From: Microcoleus sp. FACHB-DQ6 | GTDB taxonomy: Bacteria; Cyanobacteriota; Cyanobacteriia; Cyanobacteriales; Microcoleaceae | DNA length: 32,455 bases | Direction of reading: 5' to 3' | NCBI GenBank assembly: GCA_014695175.1 | Contig: JACJNV010000394.1 | Location: 1-32,455 of the forward strand | In this document: positions 8,303 to 15,803 of the stretch, in pieces | Numbering within the stretch: position 1 is the stretch's first letter | Layout: every line of letters begins with the position of its first letter | The notes under the pieces: generated by a model | What the model was told of the DNA's origin: nothing | The model's database searches: none | The model's input: the letters and a program-made list of their open reading frames with translations, nothing else | Made by a program: the position numbers and the translations under genes

Positions 8303-8782
8303 ATGAAAAATATTCCCGACCAAATTTCCGACATCAAAGAAAAACTTCCAGATTTGACTCCCACCCCTCCTGGTTTAAAAGCTCAAGCATCTAGCCACGA
8401 CCTCAAAGCCCGTTTAGATTGGGGCGAACCAGGACTAACAATCATCGATGCCCGTGATTTTGAAAGCTTCGCCAAAAGCCACATTACTGGCGCGGTAATG
8501 ATGCCAATAGACGACTTAGTAGAGCGAGCAAAAGCCAGCCTAGAACCCATCCGCGACATCTACATCTACGGCGAAAACGACCAACAAACCGCCGAAGCTG
8601 CCAATCTTCTCCGCGCAGCAGGCTTTCAAAAAGTAGCCGAACTAAAAGGCGGAATTCCTGCTTGGAAAGCCATTGACGGCCCCATGGACGGCTCTGGCGA
8701 ACACGATACTCCCGGCCCCGACGCCTACAACGTTTTTTCTCGCTTGCAACACCACGCCGAAGCTCAGAAAACGAACAAATAA
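8303..8782 (+). CDS. Rhodanese-like domain protein lacking the catalytic cysteine
   Basis: A 159-aa single-domain rhodanese homology protein: DLKARLD...LTIIDARDFESFAKSHITGAVMMPIDDL (about 33-72), then DIYIYGENDQQTAEAANLLRAAGF (85-108), then VAELKGGIPAWKAIDGPM (111-128). Active rhodaneses have Cys at the start of the loop after the third strand (consensus CRxGxRS). Here that loop reads YGENDQQT, with Gly90 where Cys is expected, so sulfurtransferase activity is unlikely and a binding or signalling role is possible. It is preceded by the structured element ending near 8291 and followed by a strong hairpin. It appears monocistronic. No signal peptide or membrane segment. Confidence 0.9.
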   Translation: MKNIPDQISDIKEKLPDLTPTPPGLKAQASSHDLKARLDWGEPGLTIIDARDFESFAKSHITGAVMMPIDDLVERAKASLEPIRDIYIYGENDQQTAEAANLLRAAGFQKVAELKGGIPAWKAIDGPMDGSGEHDTPGPDAYNVFSRLQHHAEAQKTNK

Positions 8783-8825
8783 CCTCAGATTGGCGGCAGG
8801 AGTCGCCCATAGAATCTGACACTTA

Positions 8826-8859
8826 ATAAACCCGGTATCGCAAAAGTTACCGGGTTTAT
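8826..8859. terminator. Perfect 12-bp stem-loop after the rhodanese gene
   Basis: ATAAACCCGGTA (8826-8837) and TACCGGGTTTAT (8848-8859) are perfectly complementary around a 10-nt loop, 44 bp after the stop. The 3' side ends in TTTAT, so it is a reasonable terminator although the T-tract is short. Confidence 0.6.
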
Positions 8860-8904
8860 CGATGTGAACTTATACCCCAATACGCTTGGGTTAAAACTGT
8901 TTAT

Positions 8905-9015
8905 TCCCCGGAGATCCCCCTAAATCCCCCTTAAGAAGGGGGACTTTGAGTAACTTCTTGTCCCCCCCTTCGTAGGGGCGGTGCCCCCGTGCCCGCCCTT
9001 GGCTAGGGGGGATCG
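8905..9015. repeat. C/G-rich dispersed repeat block in the rhodanese-Nudix gap
   Basis: The gap 8783-9104 holds the hairpin at 8826-8859 and then this block of alternating C and G runs (CCCCCTTAAGAAGGGGG, then TAGGGGCGGTGCCCCCGTG, then a second G run). Similar CCCCC-TTAG-CAAGGGGG units have invaded thiL at 26338-26540. No coding potential is visible. Confidence 0.6.
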
Positions 9016-9100
9016 GGCTTAACTGAACCATATTGACTTATACCAAATCCTGCCTCAATTTTCTTAGTCTCTTACAGAGTGACTTCCTTTGTATAGTCTC

Positions 9101-9115
9101 GGTTTCAACCGCCGA
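9101..9115. repeat. Dispersed repeat copy at the Nudix stop codon
   Basis: GGTTTCAACCGCCGA is 14/15 identical to the copy at 9610-9624 and close to the cluster at 27612-27756. The complement of its TCA is the TGA stop of the Nudix gene. Confidence 0.6.
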
Positions 9116-9539
9116 CTTTTAACTTTCTGCCATCCAAATATGCCTTAACTTCTCCAAACATTAAGCGGTTTGCATCAAAAGTAATCAGCTTAACTGCTTC
9201 CTCAAAAGAAACCCAAGCAGAATTTTGAATTTCCTCCTCTTGCAAAACAACTTCCCTCGAATTGACAAAACCTAAAAAGTAAGTCACAGTTTTTTCAATC
9301 GGCTCCCCATCCTTCACAAAAGAATAGTGCTCCGTAAAAGTCGGCTCATCCAGCATTTCAAAATCCGATATACCTGTTTCCTCCTCAAATTCCCGCCTTG
9401 CCGTTTCCGCAGGAGATTCCCCCGGATTCGCGTGACCTTTTGGAAACGCCCAATGTCCCGCTTGATGTTGAATCAACAAAAACAAAGCATCAGCTTCCTT
9501 TCCAAAAATCGGCACAATCCCAAAACACTCATCTTTCAT
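9105..9539 (-). CDS. Nudix hydrolase
   Basis: A 144-aa Nudix-family pyrophosphohydrolase, cleaving a nucleoside diphosphate linked to another moiety. The Nudix box is complete at about 35-57: G-x5-E-x7-REFEEETGI, with the REx2EE metal-binding core at 49-53. The upstream HWAFPKGH stretch is typical of Ap4A-hydrolase-like or general NTP-house-cleaning members. The exact substrate cannot be read from sequence. The last codons and the TGA stop fall within a dispersed repeat (GGTTTCAACCGCCGA at 9101-9115), so the C-terminal LKVGG is repeat-derived. It is followed at a distance on the same strand by nothing and preceded by the metzincin gene (74-bp gap), possibly transcribed together. Confidence 0.92.
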   Translation of the reverse strand: MKDECFGIVPIFGKEADALFLLIQHQAGHWAFPKGHANPGESPAETARREFEEETGISDFEMLDEPTFTEHYSFVKDGEPIEKTVTYFLGFVNSREVVLQEEEIQNSAWVSFEEAVKLITFDANRLMFGEVKAYLDGRKLKVGG

Positions 9540-9609
9540 TGTTCTGATATTTCCTATTAACTATTATGTCTTTTTAGTGCGCGTAAGCGAACTTAATTTG
9601 GGGAGATGC

Positions 9610-9624
9610 GGTTTCAATCGCCGA
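9610..9624. repeat. Dispersed repeat copy at the protease stop codon
   Basis: GGTTTCAATCGCCGA. As in the Nudix gene, the TGA stop of the upstream gene (9614-9616) lies at the same internal position of the repeat. Confidence 0.6.
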
Positions 9625-10360
9625 GTCTCTGGAATTCCCACCCTAACCGAGTCTGCTGTTCGTAAACCCGCTTCAAAGTATTAACATCTCTCGCTGAAAT
9701 AGGCGGAGGATTTCTCACCTGAGAAAAATAAAGCACATCAGTTTCCATCAAACTGTGGCCCCAAATTCCCAAAGCGTGGCCCAACTCGTGCCGCGCCGTC
9801 GCCGGAATATACTTACCCACTTGATTCGGATTCAAATAAACCGAAAACCGATGAGATAACACAGTTTGATCCCCATCCCGACGGGCGTACAATTCATAGG
9901 TAGCCTCTCCAGAGCGCGATCGCAAAACCCCTTGACGCAAAGGCGGAGCCCGACGTAAAATCCTAATATCAGCCACCTCCGAACTATCCACCACTTCCAA
10001 AGGCAAATAAACCCCCCATTCCCGCACCACATCCAACACAGCCGCCACCCATTCTTCCGACTTATTAGCATCAACTGGACGCTCAACATAAACCTGAATC
10101 GGAAACTTCGACCACAACAAATGACCAAAATTCGGTGGCTTAACCTGGTCAAAATAATCACCGCTATTTGTGGAATCTTGCCAATTCGCTAGCGTTGGCG
10201 GCAAAGGGTGAACCTGTGGATTCGGCAAACTACTTGGGATAGAAGAAAGAGTCGCCGCCGGAGTATTAACCTGAGTAAAAATTATGAAGCTAAAACAACA
10301 TACAGCCAATCCCAAACCAGCCAGAAACCGAGGTTTTACTGTCACTTTCCACAACCGCAT
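9614..10360 (-). CDS. Exported metzincin-like (matrixin-type) zinc metalloprotease
   Basis: A 248-aa protein with an N-terminal hydrophobic segment (about 12-30, LAGLGLAVCCFSFIIF), so exported or membrane-anchored. The catalytic stretch is ATARHELGHALGIWGHS (about 187-203), giving H191, E192, H195 and G198. The third zinc ligand is probably H202, one residue further on than in the classical HExxHxxGxxH motif. A Met-turn-like SLMETDVLYF follows, then ISARDVNTLKRVYEQQ, as in M10 matrixin-like domains. It probably cleaves periplasmic or extracellular proteins; the substrate is unknown. The C-terminal LGD and the stop codon come from a dispersed repeat. The upstream gap to secG contains hairpin repeats, so it is probably a separate unit. 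Confidence 0.85.
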   Translation of the reverse strand: MRLWKVTVKPRFLAGLGLAVCCFSFIIFTQVNTPAATLSSIPSSLPNPQVHPLPPTLANWQDSTNSGDYFDQVKPPNFGHLLWSKFPIQVYVERPVDANKSEEWVAAVLDVVREWGVYLPLEVVDSSEVADIRILRRAPPLRQGVLRSRSGEATYELYARRDGDQTVLSHRFSVYLNPNQVGKYIPATARHELGHALGIWGHSLMETDVLYFSQVRNPPPISARDVNTLKRVYEQQTRLGWEFQRLGD

Positions 10361-10389
10361 TTTTCTGACTGCACTTAAATCTCATCTTT

Positions 10390-10451
10390 AGGGCGGGCTA
10401 GAAGCCCACCCCACAATAATTTATTTATGTGGCACGGGCGTCTCGCCCGTG
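10390..10451. repeat. Paired hairpins downstream of secG
   Basis: GGGC-TAGAA-GCCC lies near 10395-10407 and CACGGGC-GTCTC-GCCCGTG at 10433-10451. Both resemble dispersed cyanobacterial G/C repeats. The second lies 28 bp beyond the secG stop and may stop transcription, but no T-tract follows. Confidence 0.5.
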
Positions 10452-10478
10452 AGCTATCTGCGGTTAAAAATCCAAATC

Positions 10479-10718
10479 TTATAACTTAGGCGCCAACCAA
10501 CCAGCACTCAAAATCACAGTCAAACCCATAAAAACAATAGACAGACCCCAAGTAATCCGGTTCAGACTCGTTTCTGCACTCTTGGCGCTGGTAAACAATT
10601 GAGCTTGTCCGCCAATCCCTCCAATACCATCGCCTTTAGGACTGTGCAGCAACACAAAAATCACAAGTCCTAAAGCAGACAAAGACCAGATAACTTGTAA
10701 CACAGAAACAATATTCAT
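10479..10718 (-). CDS. secG: Preprotein translocase subunit SecG
   Basis: A 79-aa protein with the SecG layout: TM1 about 4-24 (VLQVIWSLSALGLVIFVLLH), a Gly-rich loop SPKGDGIGGIGGQAQLF, then TM2 about 52-73 (RITWGLSIVFMGLTVILSAG). SecG joins SecYE in the plasma/thylakoid membrane and assists SecA-driven export. Length is as expected for cyanobacterial SecG. It lies downstream of gpmI on the same strand, a common cyanobacterial order, but the gap holds a 346-bp inserted element that may separate the two transcripts. Confidence 0.95.
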   Translation of the reverse strand: MNIVSVLQVIWSLSALGLVIFVLLHSPKGDGIGGIGGQAQLFTSAKSAETSLNRITWGLSIVFMGLTVILSAGWLAPKL

Positions 10719-10812
10719 AATCTGGAGTAATTGGTAATTAGTAATCGGTAATTTATTATCCTATCAAATTCGGTCGATCGCACACAATTTATGCAGAGAC
10801 ACTCCAAGAACC

Positions 10813-11158
10813 CATTGGTGTCAACTTAACGTCAAACCCGCAGTCCGGCAGGGAATGAATTCCCTGCCTCAAAGCGAAAGTCCTCTTAAGAGGACTGAAA
10901 AGAAGAATTTTTGCTACTGCTGAATCCAAGTATGATTTTGCCTGATGGGGTAATTCTAAGTGCTTACCCTGTCAGCGCTGGGGCAACCACAGGGGGATTG
11001 CCCCTACAAATTTCCTACCCCCATTCAGCAACGCCGAATTTTTAAACTCATTAGTCCTCTTGAGAGGACTTTCGCTATTAGACAGGGAATTCATTCCCTG
11101 GCGGACTACCGGATGGGCGGGAGGACTGGGCGGATGACAGCTTAAGTTGACACCAATG
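10813..11158. mobile_element. MITE-like element with terminal and nested inverted repeats
   Basis: The ends are perfect 17-bp inverted repeats: CATTGGTGTCAACTTAA at 10813-10829 and its complement at 11142-11158. Inward, both arms share the palindrome CAGGGAATGAATTCCCTG (perfect on the left, CAGGGAATTCATTCCCTG on the right) and AGTCCTCTTAAGAGGACT (right copy has TTG), with AGCGAAAGT-like sequence beside it. The centre holds a dispersed GGGGCAACCACAGGGGGATTGCCCC unit (spaced palindrome) and ATTCAGCAACGCCGAAT. No transposase frame exists, so it is non-autonomous. No clear target-site duplication was found. It fills most of the 459-bp gpmI-secG gap. Confidence 0.7.
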
Positions 11159-11177
11159 CACGGCGCCTTTGTCCCTA

Positions 11178-12776
11178 CTACAATCGGACTCGCACCGGAG
11201 TGCGATTGGCACGAACTTCAAACTCAGCCGATCGAATCATAGATCGTCCCGTCATCTCCGGGGGCTGAGGCAACCTCAACAGCTCCAGAATCGTCGGCGC
11301 AATATCCGCCAAACAACCATCCGTCCTCAGAGGAACATCCGTTCCGTGACCCGGAATCTTCCGACCTTCGCCTTCTACCAGAATAAACGGCACCGGGTTA
11401 GTAGTGTGAGCGGTCCAGGGATTCCCGTCCTCGTCAAACATCTGCTCAGCATTTCCGTGGTCAGCAATAATAATTGCCGTTCCCCCAGCTTTACTAATGG
11501 CGCTCAACAGCCGCCCCAAACATTTATCCACAGTTTCGATCGCAATTATCGTCGCATCCATCCTCCCCGTATGACCAACCATATCCGGGTTAGCGTAGTT
11601 AATCACCATAAACGAATAGATGCCTTTTTCCAAAGCCGTCACCACCCCATCCGTCACCAGGTCCGCCGACATCTGGGGCGCCTCATCGTAAGTCGCCACC
11701 ATCGGGCTCTGCACCAACTCCCGGTGTTCCCCGAGAAAAGGCTCTTCCAGACCCCCATTAAAAAAATAAGTCACATGAGCGTACTTTTCAGTTTCCGCCG
11801 TCCGCAACTGCTGCAAACCGTGCTTAGAAATCACCTCGCCCAGAATATTGTTCAAATTCTGCGGTTCAAAAGCCACCATTACCGAGAGTTTCGGGTCGTA
11901 CTGAGTAAAAGTCGCAAACGCCAGCGGCTCAATTAACTGCCGTTCAAACCCCTTAAAATCGGGAGATACAAAAGCCTGAGTCAATTCTCTAGCCCTGTCC
12001 GGGCGAAAATTAAAGAAAATTACCCCATCCCCGGATGCCACCGCCCCCGGAGAAATCCGAGTCGGAACTGCAAACTCGTCGGTCACTCCCTCAGCATAGG
12101 AGGCCTGCAATACATCCACAGCCGATCGACCGTCAGGAGCACCCTCAGTCGTCATCACCTCGTAAGCCCGCTGCACCCGATCCCAGCGCTTATCCCTGTC
12201 CATCGCGTAGTAGCGGCCGCTGATGGTCGCAATCCGACCGACCCCTACCTCTGCGATATAACTTTCAATCTTGCCTAGAGCTTCGACACCCTCTTTCGGA
12301 GTAGTATCACGACCGTCTGTAATCGCGTGAATGCACACCTCAGAAATTCCCTGTGCTTTTGCTAATAGCAGCAAACCCTTAATATGACTGAGATGGGAAT
12401 GAACCCCACCTTCAGAACAAAGACCAGTCAGGTGCAACTTGCCGCCCGTGGCGCGGACTTTCTGGCAAAGCTCCACCAGCGCCCGGTTGTTGAGCAAAGA
12501 ACCATCTTCCACTGCATCGGAGATCCGCACCAACTCTTGAGGAACCACGCGGCCCGCCCCCAGATTCAAGTGACCGACCTCTGAGTTGCCCATTTGCCCA
12601 TCAGGAAGACCTACCGCCCGACCCGATGTGTGAATCAGAGTTCTGGGATAAGCGGCCCAGAGACTGTCCATCACGGGTGTTTTTGCAGCGGCGATCGCAT
12701 TTCCGTCTTTTTCTTCACGATAACCCCAGCCGTCTAGAATAATCAGCACTACAGGAGATACAGACGCTTGTGCCAT
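11178..12776 (-). CDS. gpmI: 2,3-bisphosphoglycerate-independent phosphoglycerate mutase
   Basis: A 532-aa alkaline-phosphatase-superfamily enzyme that interconverts 3- and 2-phosphoglycerate in glycolysis/gluconeogenesis using two Mn2+ ions and a phosphoserine intermediate. Signatures: VVLIILDGWGYRE near the N-terminus (metal ligand D15), then GQMGNSEVGHLNLGAGR with the nucleophilic Ser (about 60-76), then HAITDGRDTTP, GRYYAMDRDKRWDR, NFRPDRARELTQ, NYANPDMVGHTG, IADHGNAEQM and AHTTNPVPFIL. All expected metal-binding motifs are present and the length is standard. The C-terminal tail after MTGRSMI is cyanobacterial style. The start ATG is 12776. It is probably transcribed alone or with secG; a 426-bp gap lies upstream. 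Confidence 0.98.
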   Translation of the reverse strand: MAQASVSPVVLIILDGWGYREEKDGNAIAAAKTPVMDSLWAAYPRTLIHTSGRAVGLPDGQMGNSEVGHLNLGAGRVVPQELVRISDAVEDGSLLNNRALVELCQKVRATGGKLHLTGLCSEGGVHSHLSHIKGLLLLAKAQGISEVCIHAITDGRDTTPKEGVEALGKIESYIAEVGVGRIATISGRYYAMDRDKRWDRVQRAYEVMTTEGAPDGRSAVDVLQASYAEGVTDEFAVPTRISPGAVASGDGVIFFNFRPDRARELTQAFVSPDFKGFERQLIEPLAFATFTQYDPKLSVMVAFEPQNLNNILGEVISKHGLQQLRTAETEKYAHVTYFFNGGLEEPFLGEHRELVQSPMVATYDEAPQMSADLVTDGVVTALEKGIYSFMVINYANPDMVGHTGRMDATIIAIETVDKCLGRLLSAISKAGGTAIIIADHGNAEQMFDEDGNPWTAHTTNPVPFILVEGEGRKIPGHGTDVPLRTDGCLADIAPTILELLRLPQPPEMTGRSMIRSAEFEVRANRTPVRVRL

Positions 12777-13202
12777 GTGAATACCTTATTTACAATAATT
12801 AATTTCTCGATCGTCATGATTTCCGATTGTGCGGAACATCTGCCGCTAATCAGTTTACATATTTTTTAGGCTCCGGCTGAACAAAGCCCACCACAATTCC
12901 CTTAGCCACAGTATTTTGGGAACTAATCTCGACCTGCTTTGGGAATTGTTTAATTGATTGCCTTGCCCTGTACTGTGAATGCACAGTCGGAGACTGTTAC
13001 CGATCTCACCAACAGCGACCCTGCTTTTGCCGCCGCATTTTCACGAATTGTTCAACGGTAGGTTGCTATTGAAACACTAAGAAGAGTACCACAGATGGCG
13101 GACTTTTACTACTGCCTCAAGAAATAGATTAAACAGCTTTGACTGGGCTGGGAATAACTTTAAACGAGTTGAGCAAAAATCCGTTTCCGAATCGGCTCAC
13201 TT
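12777..13202. other. Intergenic region upstream of gpmI
   Basis: It must hold the gpmI promoter on the minus strand. A 28-codon frame beginning GTG at about 12977 (VNAQSETVTDLTNSDP..., ending TAG near 13060) has protein-like composition but is too short to call. No RNA gene or clear repeat was seen. Confidence 0.4.
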
Positions 13203-13871
13203 TCAGCGAACATAAAATTCTACAACATCTTTTTTAATTTTGACATCGTAATTGCCAAAGAAATCGTGACCGAGCAGACCTATTGGCATTTGTTTGGCGA
13301 TCGCCACTTCGACATTTTGGATCACAGCACCCCCAACCCGGATCGATCGCACCAGACCGATCGGGAACTCGACAACGCTACCGTCAGCGATCCCCGCTCT
13401 CACGGTACGCACCGGCCTCACTCCCAGTGCAGTAGCCATCCGCTGAGAAATCAAAGTACCGCTCGCCCCGGTATCGAGAATCATCTCAAAAGTCTTGTTG
13501 CCGTTAAATACCACATCAATTACCGGCGTCCCGCCTGCGCGACGCTTGATTTTAGCTTGAAATACCTGTGGATTCCCCCGTGGCTTAGGCGGTTGATTTG
13601 CTGGGGGTTTGGCACCAGGATTGGATGGGTTCCAAAACTGAGAGTACAATTTGCCCGTTGTGAATCCCGATCCCGTTATAGTGCGATTCCCTTCGGGATA
13701 GCTCCGCCGCGCGTGCGGCTGGGAACTCATATCGGGCACCAATGTCATCACCTGGGTTTCAGGCTGACGTGAATCAGAATGCACCTCGCCCCCCACCGAT
13801 CCCAGACCAACCAAAACGGTCGCAAAAACAAAGCCCGATCGCCAAATTCGCTTGAGAATCACTTTTGCCAT
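13203..13871 (-). CDS. Retropepsin-like aspartic protease (clan AA), exported
   Basis: A 222-aa single-lobe aspartic protease that would act as a dimer. An N-terminal hydrophobic segment (about 10-28) suggests export or anchoring. The catalytic motif ILDTGASGTLIS is at about 131-142 with D133 as catalytic residue. Also present are RAGIADGSVVEFPIGLVRSIRVGGAVIQNVEVAI and the C-terminal GLLGHDFFGNYDVKI, both diagnostic of the TIGR02281/retropepsin-like family common in cyanobacteria. Residues 53-64 (HARRSYPEGNRT) are encoded by a copy of a dispersed repeat that is exactly shared with 3299-3318, so the linker before the protease domain has absorbed repeat DNA in frame. It is divergent from the lipoprotein gene at 14103 across a 231-bp gap. 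Confidence 0.9.
   Translation of the reverse strand: MAKVILKRIWRSGFVFATVLVGLGSVGGEVHSDSRQPETQVMTLVPDMSSQPHARRSYPEGNRTITGSGFTTGKLYSQFWNPSNPGAKPPANQPPKPRGNPQVFQAKIKRRAGGTPVIDVVFNGNKTFEMILDTGASGTLISQRMATALGVRPVRTVRAGIADGSVVEFPIGLVRSIRVGGAVIQNVEVAIAKQMPIGLLGHDFFGNYDVKIKKDVVEFYVR
13684..13703 (-). repeat. Dispersed 20-mer inside the aspartic protease gene
   Basis: AGCTATCCCGAAGGGAATCG on the minus strand, an exact match to 3299-3318. It encodes SYPEGNR in the frame of the protease. Confidence 0.7.
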
Positions 13872-14102
13872 GATCTAAATACCTTGATTGATTCAATATT
13901 TCCCACAACGACCGCCATTGATATCCTAACTTGCTCGCCCAAAACCTAGCGCCCGAAGATCCCGATGAGATCATGAGGAAAACTTGGCAATTTTCAAGCG
14001 ATCGCATAACATCGAACACAGATAAACTTATAAACGGCAACAGGCTGTAATTGCAGAGCCTTGTTGGAGATCTTGAAATTAAGCAGTTAGGGGCGATCGG
14101 CA

Positions 14103-15620
14103 ATGCACAAACTTTTATATTTTGCGACTATAGGACTACTAGCTTTCTCGATCGCAGGCTGCGGTGGCGACGAGGCCAGCAACACAGCCAGCCCCAGCCC
14201 CAGCCCCAGTGCAGCCTCTCCATCTCCGGCCGCCTCTGCCAGCCCCACCCCAGGAACTCAGACTTTCCAGTCTCCAATAGTAGCCGCCCAGCCTCCAGGG
14301 TTAATTCGATCGACCAACCCAGAGGAACGAGCGAGACAGGCTCAAACAAATATCGGCGACAAAAAGGACAGGAATCCAACGCTTCCGCTTCAGCCGGTGG
14401 CCCAAGGCCCTGTGACAGCGAATCCCTCTCAGTTAGACCCCTTTGGGCCGCTGCCGCCGATCGCATTACAAATCCCTGCAGGAGCTAACGGAGCGGGTGG
14501 GATTAGCTCAGAACTCCCCAAACTGCCACAGCGAGAAGTAGCCGTGCTACCCGAGCTTCCCGAGTTATTGGCTCCCCCCCCACTTAACAGGCCTAATCAG
14601 ACGGTTACTATCCCCAGGCCACCCACAGCCGGTCGAGGGGGCACTCAGCAACTACGAGGTCGATCGGAAGGCCCTTTACTTCCCGGAGGTGAGGGGGGGC
14701 AAATTGGCTCGCCGCCCCAAGTTCCAGGGCTAACTGCTCCTCGGTTAGGTGGCGGTGGCAGAAATGGTTCCTTACCCGGAGGCACCGGGGTGCAAATTGG
14801 CTCGCCGCCTCAAGTTCCAGGGCTAACTCCTCCTCGGTTAGGTGGCGGTGGCACAAATGGTTCCTTACCCGGAGGCACCGGGGGACAAATTGGCTTGCCG
14901 CCCCAAGTTCCGGGGCTCGCTCCTCCTCAGTTAGGTCGTACTCGTACATCCCCGCCGGGACTCGAACCCATTGCAGCTAGACCCATAGGAGTGCCGGATC
15001 TGCCTGAACTGCCAGTAGACAAGCGCCCGCCCCAATGGAGAGACCCCAATGCCAGGGCAAGAAGAGTTACTGGCACCCGTCCTCCTGCAACTGGGCCAAT
15101 AGCAGTTAGACCCCAAGGTGCGCCGAATCCGCAGCCTCGCCAGCCTCGCCGTGCGGGTCCCCCGCGCCCGCCCCAGCCAATAGCAGCGAGACCCATAGGA
15201 GTACCGGATCTGCCGGAACTGCCAGTAGACAAGCGCCCGCCCCAGTGGGTAGACCCAAATCCCCCGCCTCCTCCCGTGATCCCAGTAGTTCCGGCACCGC
15301 CGCCACCGCCTTCTACTGACATCGCTACAGGCACTGAAGTCAGCGGGGTGGTAAAAGTCGGCAACGAGACGCAAGTGATTGTCAAAGTACCGAATGAACC
15401 AACCAGTCGATATGTCAAAGTCGGGCAGCGGCTGTCTAACGGGCAAGTGTTGGTGAAGCGGGTCGATCTCAAGCAAGGAGCAGATCCGATCGTGATTCTG
15501 GAGGAAAACGGCGTTGAGGTAGCCAAAGGTGTTGGCGAAAAACCCGCAAATCGCCAATCACAACCAGCCAATGCAGTTATTAGCCGTCTCCCAAATCCGA
15601 ATAGCTCAGCGCGACGCTGA
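14103..15620 (+). CDS. Proline-rich repeat lipoprotein with a C-terminal beta domain
   Basis: A 505-aa predicted lipoprotein. The signal peptide ends at the lipobox FSIAGC (Cys20). Residues 27-50 are a Ser-Pro/Ala spacer. Three 31-aa (93-nt) tandem units start at 14700, 14793 and 14886, built on QIGSPPQVPGL...PRLGGGG...GSLPGGTG. Two 28-aa units with ARPIGVPDLPELPVDKRPPQ follow, starting near 14967 and 15178. A Pro-rich tract precedes the only globular-looking part (about 405-485): EVSGVVKVGNETQVIVKV...YVKVGQRLSNGQVLVKRVD...PIVILEENGVEV. That part resembles the small beta domain of PilP/GspC-type pilus or secretion proteins (weak inference). It is probably a cell-wall-spanning or envelope linker protein. 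Gene-internal repeat homogeneity suggests recent expansion. A strong terminator follows at 15649. Confidence 0.8.
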   Translation: MHKLLYFATIGLLAFSIAGCGGDEASNTASPSPSPSAASPSPAASASPTPGTQTFQSPIVAAQPPGLIRSTNPEERARQAQTNIGDKKDRNPTLPLQPVAQGPVTANPSQLDPFGPLPPIALQIPAGANGAGGISSELPKLPQREVAVLPELPELLAPPPLNRPNQTVTIPRPPTAGRGGTQQLRGRSEGPLLPGGEGGQIGSPPQVPGLTAPRLGGGGRNGSLPGGTGVQIGSPPQVPGLTPPRLGGGGTNGSLPGGTGGQIGLPPQVPGLAPPQLGRTRTSPPGLEPIAARPIGVPDLPELPVDKRPPQWRDPNARARRVTGTRPPATGPIAVRPQGAPNPQPRQPRRAGPPRPPQPIAARPIGVPDLPELPVDKRPPQWVDPNPPPPPVIPVVPAPPPPPSTDIATGTEVSGVVKVGNETQVIVKVPNEPTSRYVKVGQRLSNGQVLVKRVDLKQGADPIVILEENGVEVAKGVGEKPANRQSQPANAVISRLPNPNSSARR

Positions 15621-15648
15621 AAATTGACAGTAAAGCAGGAAAAATGCT

Positions 15649-15678
15649 AAAGGCAAAAATTAGAGTTTTTGCCTTTTT
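15649..15678 (+). terminator. Intrinsic terminator after the proline-rich lipoprotein gene
   Basis: AAAGGCAAAAA (15649-15659) pairs perfectly with TTTTTGCCTTT (15666-15676) around TTAGAG, followed by more T's, 29 bp after the stop codon. Confidence 0.75.
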
Positions 15679-15803
15679 GCATTTAGGGCAGATCTCGAAC
15701 CTGAAGGTAAAATTAGTACAGGGATTAAAAAAGAGAGGACTTTTCATTGAGTATTAGCTTCTAGAAAATCCCTATTAGTAATTGAAGTTAAAGGAGATTG
15801 ATC

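Noticed and set aside
8484..8822. Minus-strand frame opposite the rhodanese gene
   Set aside because: Arg/Leu-rich shadow of the rhodanese coding sequence.
10960..11145. 61-codon frame inside the MITE-like element
   Set aside because: It covers palindromes and nested repeats and shows no protein-like pattern.
11169..11936. Long plus-strand open frame opposite gpmI
   Set aside because: It is antisense to strongly conserved gpmI codons and its His/Arg/Ser-rich product has no protein character.
12977..13062. 28-codon frame VNAQSETVTDLTNSDP
   Set aside because: Composition looks protein-like, but it is too short, has no clear ribosome binding site and cannot be separated from chance.
14927..15571. 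Minus-strand Gly/Thr-rich frames opposite the proline-rich lipoprotein
   Set aside because: They arise from the low-complexity proline repeat on the other strand; the plus-strand frame has the signal peptide, ribosomal context and terminator.
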